A stretch of DNA of 64,000 nucleotides from Nemophila menziesii. Taxonomy: Eukaryota; Streptophyta; Magnoliopsida; Boraginales; Hydrophyllaceae. The notes beneath the pieces are model-generated. The model did no database searches and was not told where the DNA came from. It saw only the letters and a program-made list of their open reading frames with translations. Positions 1 through 10,423 of this stretch are shown here, one piece after another (position 1 is the stretch's first letter; each line of letters begins with the position of its first letter). Location of the stretch: positions 10,541,840-10,605,839 of the forward strand of contig JARWIR010000011.1 in NCBI GenBank assembly GCA_029959085.1, read 5' to 3'. The position numbers were made by a program, and so were the translations under genes.

Positions 1-599
1 GTAAGTTCAAACTTCTTAATAAGATCTTTGGCTTATTTAGCTTGGTTGAGACAGATCCCATCTTCCATTTTCTTTATTTTTAGTCTGAGGAAGAAGTTAA
101 ATTCTCCAATCATGTGCAATTGGAATTCACTATGCATACTCGTATCAAAATCCTTATAAAATCGTTATAAACTCTTCATGCATTGCATTGACCAAATGAT
201 CATCAAGTAGATCTTATTTGTTATTATTCGGTCTGAATTTAGACAAGAAAGTACAATGAGAACACAAATCATTAAGAGTTGAATGTGTTCTTAGCCCTTT
301 ACTTGGATCACCAAGTATTAACTTTAGCAAGAGTCCTCTAACATTGTTCCTACTTCTATGAAGTTCTTTGGGAGTTTCATCATTCTTCTCTTTAATAGTT
401 TGATTGTCAGAATATATTTATGGTTATGATATAATAGGTTTTACTTCTTCTTCAAGTTGATGGAACTTGGTATATTCAACTTTTATATTTTTTCACTTTC
501 TTTTAAAAGAATTTCCTTCATCAAAATCAACGTGCATGGATTTTTATATAATATTTGTTTGTTGGTTGTACATTCTAAAATAACATGTAGTGTAATTAA

Positions 600-800
600 C
601 AATTAGTTTTATACAAAAGTTTGATAAATTCTCAATTAGATTTAATGAATAATTAATAATTGTATTTTTTTTTTTAAAAATAGAAGGAATTATGTGTTAT
701 TAAAGTAACCTAAAAATTCAAGTATATTAAAGCATAAATTTCATAATTAAAGTTTTTTATGTGAATTGTGGATAAACTTATTGTTATAAAAAATGATAGA
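600..800. repeat. Spacer segment S of the monomer (M1)
   Basis: AT-rich, stop-dense stretch between linker and gag remnant. It holds a poly-T run (about 664-676) whose length differs between copies. Diverged relatives are visible at 31,905-32,107. In the array, S occupies the place where protease and integrase would lie, so it bridges the largest internal deletion. Confidence 0.6.
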
Positions 801-819
801 GTTATTATCATCAAACTCA

Positions 820-1206
820 TCATTGTTTCCTAAAATATTTGTAAAAAGTTTTCAAATATTTGATTTTTTGTTTGATATAAGAGAGTGTTTGTAATCACGT
901 AAAAAATCATAAGATTTTTAATACCATCGTCTAATTGATCTTAAGATAAACATAAGTTAGATTTGAACTTTACCTCGTCTTCTTCTTTTTAAGTAGCCAT
1001 GAAAGAAACTTAGTTGGATACATGCTCTTTGTCATCACTTTGGTTTGAGCTATCATAAACCAATGTTGCATTAATGTTTTCATTGGCTTTTTTTTGAAAA
1101 GTTTTGGGAATTTAGGTTTGATATGACCACTCTTATGATAATGATAGCAAGTAAGCTCATCATTTATATAACTCTTATAAGGTTTTCTTGAGACACCATA
1201 ACTCAT
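820..1206 (-). pseudogene. copia gag remnant with decayed zinc knuckle (M1; repeated in each full copy)
   Basis: The minus strand from 1206 reads MSYGVSRKPYKSYINDELT and then CYHYHKSGHIKPKFPK at about 1155-1106. The family pattern is C-x2-C-x4-H-x4-C; here the second and last Cys are Tyr and Phe, so zinc binding is unlikely. After an A8 run the open frame (78 codons, to 970) leaves the ancestral gag frame. The ancestral frame continues out of phase as SDDKEHVSN, a stop, VSFMAT, a stop and KEEDEV. That pattern is typical of the acidic segment behind the knuckle in copia Gag. Upstream gag (the capsid-like domain) is absent. Equivalent remnants sit once per unit near unit positions 820-1206. I regard this as a non-functional relic. 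Confidence 0.8.
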
Positions 1207-1705
1207 AAGCTCTATTTTATTTTGATGTAATACTCACCAATACATACTTATGTCTTGTATAGAATTCCTCTTGAACTAATATAATCATTTCACCCAGAAT
1301 AAAACAATAATACACATATCCTTTTTTCTTTTCTCCTTTTAGTTAAAGATTTTTTTTTGGAACTATTAACAATAAAATTATATTTATAACATTATGTACT
1401 ACTAAAATCTTTATTTTATAAAAATATATTCAATAAAAAATATTTATTTAATGAACATATAATACCCACGACTCCAATTCTACTCTTTAATTCTTAAAAT
1501 TATATATATATATTAAAATATTTCTATTATACTAAAGTAGTTTTGGATACACAAAAAATATATTAACAATATATCTTTTTCTTTAGTTCAGTTCTAATAT
1601 TTCTCAACACCTTATCATACAGAGTTTGCTCTTTTGATCTTGTGAAAGGATTTGCCAAGATTATCAACAATACCCTCTAGGGAATTCACCCAATTTATAA
1701 TTAAC

Positions 1706-1721
1706 AGTCAAAATTTTGACT
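1706..1721. promoter_or_regulatory. 16-bp perfect palindrome AGTCAAAATTTTGACT (double W-box)
   Basis: The sequence equals its own reverse complement and presents TTGACT on both strands. TTGAC[C/T] is the core bound by plant WRKY factors. It recurs once per unit in nearly all copies; it is broken in M17 and trimmed to 14 bp in M11. In the diverged relative near 32,988 only one half remains (GGTCAA). Whether any factor binds it is unknown. Confidence 0.5.
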
Positions 1722-1747
1722 CTCTTAAAAATGTATCATTCATTAGC

Positions 1748-1759
1748 TACGTATATAAA
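1748..1759 (+). promoter_or_regulatory. TATA-like motif TACGTATATAAA
   Basis: TATATAAA lies 30 bp after the double W-box on the plus strand. The whole TACGTATATAAA string is kept in the diverged relative near 33,028, so it predates the array. The plus orientation is antisense to the retroelement genes; the reverse strand also offers TTTATATA, so orientation is unsettled. Confidence 0.3.
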
Positions 1760-2030
1760 CATGCAATTTCATATTTTGAGATTTTTTATGTTATTATTTA
1801 ATTAAGATATTTTAGAAATAACATTTATATATTAAAACACAATTTGTTGTTTTAAATAATATAATAAAATTTAATGTTAAATTTTTAAATAATTTTTTTA
1901 TATATATGGTGTACATATTTTTTTAAAGGTCAATGATCCAAAAAATCAAATTAATATTTTACTTGCCCCAAAGAATAATTAATTAATCTGCTAAGTACGT
2001 CTTCTCATCAACATCGTTACCTTTTATTCT

Positions 2031-2245
2031 TGTTTATCAAGAGTTGTGGATGTTTCCTTATGGGAATTCCAACCCACTTGGAATTAGTAAGTTCAAACTT
2101 CTTAATAAGATCTTTGGCTTATTTAGCTTGGTTGAGACAGATCCCATCTTCCATTTTCTTTATTTTTAGTCTGAGGAAGAAGTTAAATTCTCCAATCATG
2201 TGCAATTGGAATTCACTATGCATACTCGTATCAAAATCCTTATAA
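2031..2245 (-). pseudogene. copia RT C-terminal remnant (M1/M2 junction; repeated per unit)
   Basis: The minus strand reads DTSMHSEFQLHMIGEFNFFL, then RLKIKKMEDGICLNQAK, a stop, AKDLIKKFELTNSKWVGIPI. This is the region that follows YVDD in copia reverse transcriptases (MSMMGELxFFLGLQI...QxKYxKDLLKKF...VxTPM). At its upstream end it is fused almost directly to NAMHEE of the RT start (about 2261), so roughly 500 bp including the catalytic core are missing. The opposite strand is open for 71 codons from a TTG in most copies; that frame is an antisense shadow. Confidence 0.85.
2065..2085. other. 8-bp stem hairpin AATTCCAA-CCCAC-TTGGAATT
   Basis: Perfect 8-bp inverted repeat with a 5-base loop, once per unit over the RT remnant. 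In the diverged relative at about 33,347 the left arm has a mismatch (AGTTCCAA), so the perfect stem is an array-specific state. Confidence 0.55.
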
Positions 2246-4170
2246 AATCGTTATAAACTCTTCATGCATTGCATTGACCAAATGATCATCAAGTAGATCT
2301 TATTTGTTATTATTCGGTCTGAATTTAGACAAGAAAGTACAATGAGAACACAAATCATTAAGAGTTGAATGTGTTCTTAGCCCTTTACTTGGATCACCAA
2401 GTATTAACTTTAGCAAGAGTCCTCTAACATTGTTCCTACTTCTATGAAGTTCTTTGGGAGTTTCATCATTCTTCTCTTTAATAGTTTGATTGTCAGAATA
2501 TATTTATGGTTATGATATAATAGGTTTTACTTCTTCTTCAAGTTGATGGAACTTGGTATATTCAACTTTTATATTTTTTCACTTTCTTTTAAAAGAATTT
2601 CCTTCATCAAAATCAACGTGCATGGATTTTTATATAATATTTGTTTGTTGGTTGTACATTCTAAAATAACATGTAGTGTAATTAACAATTAGTTTTATAC
2701 AAAAGTTTGATAAATTCTCAATTAGATTTAATGAATAATTAATAATTGTATTTTTTTTTTAAAAATAGAAGGAATTATGTGTTATTAAAGTAACCTAAAA
2801 ATTCAAGTATATTAAAGCATAAATTTCATAATTAAAGTTTTTTATGTGAATTGTGGATAAACTTATTGTTATAAAAAATGATAGAGTTATTATCATCAAA
2901 CTCATCATTGTTTCCTAAAATATTTGTAAAAAGTTTTCAAATATTTGATTTTTTGTTTGATATAAGAGAGTGTTTGTAATCACGTAAAAAATCATAAGAT
3001 TTTTAATACCATCGTCTAATTGATCTTAAGATAAACATAAGTTAGATTTGAACTTTACCTCGTCTTCTTCTTTTTAAGTAGCCATGAAAGAAACTTAGTT
3101 GGATACATGCTCTTTGTCATCACTTTGGTTTGAGCTATCATAAACCAATGTTGCATTAATGTTTTCATTGGCTTTTTTTTGAAAAGTTTTGGGAATTTAG
3201 GTTTGATATGACCACTCTTATGATAATGATAGCAAGTAAGCTCATCATTTATATAACTCTTATAAGGTTTTCTTGAGACACCATAACTCATAAGCTCTAT
3301 TTTATTTTGATGTAATACTCACCAATACATACTTATGTCTTGTATAGAATTCCTCTTGAACTAATATAATCATTTGACCCAGAATAAAACAATAATACAC
3401 ATATCCTTTTTTCTTTTCTCCTTTTAGTTAAAGATTTTTTTTTTGGAACTATTAACAATAAAATTATATTTATAACATTATGTACTACTAAAATCTTTAT
3501 TTTATAAAAATATATTCAATAAAAAATATTTATTTAATGAACATATAATACCCACGACTCCAATTCAACTCTTTACTTCTTAAAATTATATATATATTAA
3601 AATATTTCTATTATACTAAACTAGTTTTGGATACACAAAAAATATATTCACAATATATCTTTTTCTTTAGTTCAGTTCTAATATTTCTCAACACCTTATC
3701 ATACAGAGTTTGCTCTTTTGATCTTGTGAAAGGATTTACCAAGATTATCAACAATACCCTCTAGGGAATTCACCCAATTTATATTTAACAGTCAAAATTT
3801 TGACTCTCTTAAAAATGTATCATTCATTAGCTACGTATATAAACATGCAATTTCATATTTTGAGTTTTTTTATGTTATTATTTAATTAAGATATTTCAGA
3901 AATAACATTTATATATTAAGACACAATTTGTTGTTTTAAATAATATAATAAAATTTAATGTTAAATTTTTAAATAATTTTTTTATTTATATGGTGTACAT
4001 ATTTTTTTAAGAGTCAATGATCCAAAAAATCAAATTAATATTTTACTTGCCCCAAAGAATAATTAATTAATCTGCTAAGTACGTCTTCTCATCAACATCG
4101 TTACCTTTTATTCTTGTTTATCAAGAGTTGTGGATGTTTCCTTATGGGAATTCCAACCCACTTGGAATTA
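2087..4170 (-). repeat. Monomer M2
   Basis: Subfamily A and almost identical to M3-M5. It has CATTTGACCC at about 3372 where other copies read CATTTCACCC. Confidence 0.95.
2256..2640 (-). pseudogene. copia integrase-RT linker and RT start (M2; repeated per unit)
   Basis: The minus strand shows HVDFDEGN near 2,620, ETPKELHRSRNN, then LILGDPSKGLRTHSTLNDLC, SHCTFLSKFRP and DDHLVNAMHEE. The GDPSKGxRTRSxLxxxCxxxxFxSxxxPKN...DxxWINAMxEEL arrangement is characteristic of the polyprotein joint ahead of RT in SIRE/Maximus- and Tork-like copia elements. Stops interrupt it. This is the clearest proof of the copia origin of the satellite. Confidence 0.88.
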
Positions 4171-6254
4171 GTAAGTTCAAACTTCTTAATAAGATCTTTG
4201 GCTTATTTAGCTTGGTTGAGACAGATCCCATCTTCCATTTTCTTTATTTTTAGTCTGAGGAAGAAGTTAAATTCTCCAATCATGTGCAATTGGAATTCAC
4301 TATGCATACTCGTATCAAAATCCTTATAAAATCGTTATAAACTCTTCATGCATTGCATTGACCAAATGATCATCAAGTAGATCTTATTTGTTATTATTCG
4401 GTCTGAATTTAGACAAGAAAGTACAATGAGAACACAAATCATTAAGAGTTGAATGTGTTCTTAGCCCTTTACTTGGATCACCAAGTATTAACATTAGCAA
4501 GAGTCCTCTAACATTGTTCCTACTTCTATGAAGTTCTTTGGGAGTTTTATCATTCTTCTCTTTAATAGTTTGATTGTCAGAATATATTTATGGTTATGAT
4601 ATAATAGGTTTTACTTCTTCTTCAAGTTGATGGAACTTGGTATATTCAACTTTTATATTTTTTCACTTTCTTTTAAAAGAATTTCCTTCATCAAAATCAA
4701 CGTGCATGGATTTTTATATAATATTTGTTTGTTGGTTGTACATTCTAAAATAACATGTAGTGTAATTAACAATTAGTTTTATACAAAAGTTTGATAAATT
4801 CTCAATTAGATTTAATGAATAATTAATAATTGTATTTTTTTTTTAAAAATAGAAGGAATTATGTGTTATTAAAGTAACCTAAAAATTAAAGTATATTAAA
4901 GCATAAATTTCATAATTAAAGTTTTTTATGTGAATTGTGGATAAACTTATTGTTATAAAAAATGATAGAGTTATTATCATCAAACTCATCATTGTTTCCT
5001 AAAATATTTGTAAAAAGTTTTCAAATATTTGATTTTTTGTTTGATATAAGAGAGTGTTTGTAATCACGTAAAAAATCATAAGATTTTTAATACCATCGTC
5101 TAATTGATCTTAAGATAAACATAAGTTAGATTTGAACTTTACCTCGTCTTCTTCTTTTTAAGTAGCCATGAAAGAAACTTAGTTGGATACATGCTCTTTG
5201 TCATCACTTTGGTTTGAGCTATCATAAACCAATGTTGCATTAATGTTTTCATTGGCTTTTTTTTGAAAAGTTTTGGGAATTTAGGTTTGATATGACCACT
5301 CTTATGATAATGATAGCAAGTAAGCTCATCATTTATATAACTCTTATAAGGTTTTCTTGAGACACCATAACTCATAAGCTCTATTTTATTTTGATGTAAT
5401 ACTCACCAATACATACTTATGTCTTGTATAGAATTCCTCTTGAACTAATATAATCATTTCACCCAGAATAAAACAATAATACACATATCCTTTTTTCTTT
5501 TCTCCTTTTAGTTAAAGATTTTTTTTTTGGAACTATTAACAATAAAATTATATTTATAACATTATGTACTACTAAAATCTTTATTTTATAAAAATATATT
5601 CAATAAAAAATATTTATTTAATGAACATATAATACCCACGACTCCAATTCAACTCTTTACTTCTTAAAATTATATATATATTAAAATATTTCTATTATAC
5701 TAAACTAGTTTTGGATACACAAAAAATATATTCACAATATATCTTTTTCTTTAGTTCAGTTCTAATATTTCTCAACACCTTATCATACAGAGTTTGCTCT
5801 TTTGATCTTGTGAAAGGATTTACCAAGATTATCAACAATACCCTCTAGGGAATTCACCCAATTTATATTTAACAGTCAAAATTTTGACTCTCTTAAAAAT
5901 GTATCATTCATTAGCTACGTATATAAACATGCAATTTCATATTTTGAGTTTTTTTATGTTATTATTTAATTAAGATATTTCAGAAATAACATTTATATAT
6001 TAAGACACAATTTGTTGTTTTAAATAATATAATAAAATTTAATGTTAAATTTTTAAATAATTTTTTTATTTATATGGTGTACATATTTTTTTAAGGGTCA
6101 ATGATCCAAAAAATCAAATTAATATTTTACTTGCCCCAAAGAATAATTAATTAATCTGCTAAGTACGTCTTCTCATCAACATCGTTACCTTTTATTCTTG
6201 TTTATCAAGAGTTGTGGATGTTTCCTTATCGGAATTCCAACCCACTTGGAATTA
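4171..6254 (-). repeat. Monomer M3
   Basis: Subfamily A. Private variants include ATTAACATTAGC near 4488. The CTTATCGG variant at its right end (about 6226) is shared with M4, which points to a very recent common origin of M3 and M4. Confidence 0.95.
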
Positions 6255-8338
6255 GTAAGTTCAAACTTCTTAATAAGATCTTTGGCTTATTTAGCTTGGT
6301 TGAGACAGATCCCATCTTCCATTTTCTTTATTTTTAGTCTGAGGAAGAAGTTAAATTCTCCAATCATGTGCAATTGGAATTCACTATGCATACTCGTATC
6401 AAAATCCTTATAAAATCGTTATAAACTCTTCATGCATTGCATTGACCAAATGATCATCAAGTAGATCTTATTTGTTATTATTCGGTCTGAATTTAGACAA
6501 GAAAGTACAATGAGAACACAAATCATTAAGAGTTGAATGTGTTCTTAGCCCTTTACTTGGATCACCAAGTATTAACTTTAGCAAGAGTCCTCTAACATTG
6601 TTCCTACTTCTATGAAGTTCTTTGGGAGTTTTATCATTCTTCTCTTTAATAGTTTGATTGTCAGAATATATTTATGGTTATGATATAATAGGTTTTACTT
6701 CTTCTTCAAGTTGATGGAACTTGGTATATTCAACTTTTATATTTTTTCACTTTCTTTTAAAAGAATTTCCTTCATCAAAATCAACGTGCATGGATTTTTA
6801 TATAATATTTGTTTGTTGGTTGTACATTCTAAAATAACATGTAGTGTAATTAACAATTAGTTTTATACAAAAGTTTGATAAATTCTCAATTAGATTTAAT
6901 GAATAATTAATAATTGTATTTTTTTTTTTAAAAATAGAAGGAATTATGTGTTATTAAAGTAACCTAAAAATTCAAGTATATTAAAGCATAAATTTCATAA
7001 TTAAAGTTTTTTATGTGAATTGTGGATAAACTTATTGTTATAATAAATGATAGAGTTATTATCATCAAACTCATCATTGTTTCCTAAAATATTTGTAAAA
7101 AGTTTTCAAATATTTGATTTTTTGTTTGATATAAGAGAGTGTTTGTAATCACGTAAAAAATCATAAGATTTTTAATACCATCGTCTAATTGATCTTAAGA
7201 TAAACATAAGTTAGATTTGAACTTTACCTCGTCTTCTTCTTTTTAAGTAGCCATGAAAGAAACTTAGTTGGATACATGCTCTTTGTCATCACTTTGGTTT
7301 GAGCTATCATAAACCAATGTTGCATTAATGTTTTCATTGGCTTTTTTTTGAAAAGTTTTGGGAATTTAGGTTTGATATGACCACTCTTATGATAATGATA
7401 GCAAGTAAGCTCATCATTTATATAACTCTTATAAGGTTTTCTTGAGACACCATAACTCATAAGCTCTATTTTATTTTGATGTAATACTCACCAATACATA
7501 CTTATGTCTTGTATAGAATTCCTCTTGAACTAATATAATCATTTCACCCAGAATAAAACAATAATACACATATCCTTTTTTCTTTTCTCCTTTTAGTTAA
7601 AGATTTTTTTTTGGAACTATTAACAATAAAATTATATTTATAACATTATGTACTACTAAAATCTTTATTTTATAAAAATATATTCAATAAAAAATATTTA
7701 TTTAATGAACATATAATACCCACGACTCCAATTCAACTCTTTACTTCTTAAAATTATATATATATTAAAATATTTCTATTATACTAAACTAGTTTTGGAT
7801 ACACAAAAAATATATTCACAATATATCTTTTTCTTTAGTTCAGTTCTAATATTTCTCAACACCTTATCATACAGAGTTTGCTCTTTTGATCTTGTGAAAG
7901 GATTTACCAAGATTATCAACAATACCCTCTAGGGAATTCACCCAATTTATATTTAACAGTCAAAATTTTGACTCTCTTAAAAATGTATCATTCATTAGCT
8001 ACGTATATAAACATGCAATTTCATATTTTGAGTTTTTTTATGTTATTATTTAATTAAGATATTTCAGAAATAACATTTATATATTAAGACACAATTTGTT
8101 GTTTTAAATAATATAATAAAATTTAATGTTAAATTTTTAAATAATTTTTTTATTTATATGGTGTACATATTTTTTTAAGGGTCAATGATCCAAAAAATCA
8201 AATTAATATTTTACTTGCCCCAAAGAATAATTAATTAATCTGCTAAGTACGTCTTCTCATCAACATCGTTACCTTTTATTCTTGTTTATCAAGAGTTGTG
8301 GATGTTTCCTTATCGGAATTCCAACCCACTTGGAATTA
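6255..8338 (-). repeat. Monomer M4
   Basis: Subfamily A, nearly the same as M3 and sharing the CTTATCGG variant at about 8311. It has a private TTATAATAAATG at about 7037. Confidence 0.95.
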
Positions 8339-10423
8339 GTAAGTTCAAACTTCTTAATAAGATCTTTGGCTTATTTAGCTTGGTTGAGACAGATCCCATC
8401 TTCCATTTTCTTTATTTTTAGTCTGAGGAAGAAGTTAAATTCTCCAATCATGTGCAATTGGAATTCACTATGCATACTCGTATCAAAATCCTTATAAAAT
8501 CGTTATAAACTCTTCATGCATTGCATTGACCAAATGATCATCAAGTAGATCTTATTTGTTATTATTCGGTCTGAATTTAGACAAGAAAGTACAATGAGAA
8601 CACAAATCATTAAGAGTTGAATGTGTTCTTAGCCCTTTACTTGGATCACCAAGTATTAACTTTAGCAAGAGTCCTCTAACATTGTTCCTACTTCTATGAA
8701 GTTCTTTGGGAGTTTTATCATTCTTCTCTTTAATAGTTTGATTGTCAGAATATATTTATGGTTATGATATAATAGGTTTTACTTCTTCTTCAAGTTGATG
8801 GAACTTGGTATATTCAACTTTTATATTTTTTCACTTTCTTTTAAAAGAATTTCCTTCATCAAAATCAACGTGCATGGATTTTTATATAATATTTGTTTGT
8901 TGGTTGTACATTCTAAAATAACATGTAGTGTAATTAACAATTAGTTTTATACAAAAGTTTGATAAATTCTCAATTAGATTTAATGAATAATTAATAATTG
9001 TATTTTTTTTTTAAAAAATAGAAGGAATTATGTGTTATTAAAGTAACCTAAAAATTCAAGTATATTAAAGCATAAATTTCATAATTAAAGTTTTTTATGT
9101 GAATTGTGGATAAACTTATTGTTATAAAAAATGATAGAGTTATTATCATCAAACTCATCATTGTTTCCTAAAATATTTGTAAAAAGTTTTCAAATATTTG
9201 ATTTTTTGTTTGATATAAGAGAGTGTTTGTAATCACGTAAAAAATCATAAGATTTTTAATACCATCGTCTAATTGATCTTAAGATAAACATAAGTTAGAT
9301 TTGAACTTTACCTCGTCTTCTTCTTTTTAAGTAGCCATGAAAGAAACTTAGTTGGATACATGCTCTTTGTCATCACTTTGGTTTGAGCTATCATAAACCA
9401 ATGTTGCATTAATGTTTTCATTGGCTTTTTTTTGAAAAGTTTTGGGAATTTAGGTTTGATATGACCACTCTTATGATAATGATAGCAAGTAAGCTCATCA
9501 TTTATATAACTCTTATAAGGTTTTCTTGAGACACCATAACTCATAAGCTCTATTTTATTTTGATGTAATACTCACCAATACATACTTATGTCTTGTATAG
9601 AATTCCTCTTGAACTAATATAATCATTTCACCCAGAATAAAACAATAATACACATATCCTTTTTTCTTTTCTCCTTTTAGTTAAAGATTTTTTTTTTGGA
9701 ACTATTAACAATAAAATTATATTTATAACATTATGTACTACTAAAATCTTTATTTTATAAAAATATATTCAATAAAAAATATTTATTTAATGAACATATA
9801 ATACCCACGACTCCAATTCAACTCTTTACTTCTTAAAATTATATATATATTAAAATATTTCTATTATACTAAACTAGTTTTGGATACACAAAAAATATAT
9901 TCACAATATATCTTTTTCTTTAGTTCAGTTCTAATATTTCTCAACACCTTATCATACAGAGTTTGCTCTTTTGATCTTGTGAAAGGATTTACCAAGATTA
10001 TCAACAATACCCTCTAGGGAATTCACCCAATTTATATTTAACAGTCAAAATTTTGACTCTCTTAAAAATGTATCATTCATTAGCTACGTATATAAACATG
10101 CAATTTCATATTTTGAGTTTTTTTATGTTATTATTTAATTAAGATATTTCAGAAATAACATTTATATATTAAGACACAATTTGTTGTTTTAAATAATATA
10201 ATAAAATTTAATGTTAAATTTTTAAATAATTTTTTTATTTATATGGTGTACATATTTTTTTAAGGGTCAATGATCCAAAAAATCAAATTAATATTTTACT
10301 TGCCCCAAAGAATAATTAATTAATCTGCTAAGTACGTCTTCTCATCAACATCGTTACCTTTTATTCTTGTTTATCAAGAGTTGTGGATGTTTCCTTATGG
10401 GAATTCCAACCCACTTGGAATTA
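8339..10423 (-). repeat. Monomer M5
   Basis: Subfamily A. It is close to M2-M4 apart from homopolymer lengths, with the common CTTATGGG state restored at the right end. Confidence 0.95.

Larger units (their letters stand above)
1210..1990. repeat. Monomer tail segment T, possible relic LTR region (M1)
   Basis: Non-coding, very AT-rich stretch between the gag remnant and the RT remnant of adjacent units. Diverged relatives occur upstream of an old gag (31,110-31,560) and also downstream of an old RT (32,625-33,300). Those two relatives overlap each other at unit positions about 1380-1640, as an LTR would. It contains a TA run (about 1499-1512), the conserved CCCTCTAGGGAATTCACCC at about 1673, a 16-bp palindrome and TACGTATATAAA. 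No clear TG...CA ends, primer-binding site or polypurine tract were found, so the LTR assignment is inference. Confidence 0.45.
1..2086 (-). repeat. Monomer M1
   Basis: Subfamily A. It is used here as the reference for positions inside the unit: linker about 185-560, spacer 600-800, gag remnant 820-1206, tail 1210-1990, RT C-terminal remnant from about 1990 into M2. The tail reads CTTTAATTC at about 1486 where most copies have CTTTACTTC; the diverged relatives also have CTTTAATT. Confidence 0.95.

Noticed and set aside
2030..2245. 71-codon plus-strand open frame in most monomers
   Set aside because: It starts at TTG and is exactly antisense to the RT C-terminal remnant. Its conservation follows from copy identity. 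No domain is seen in it.
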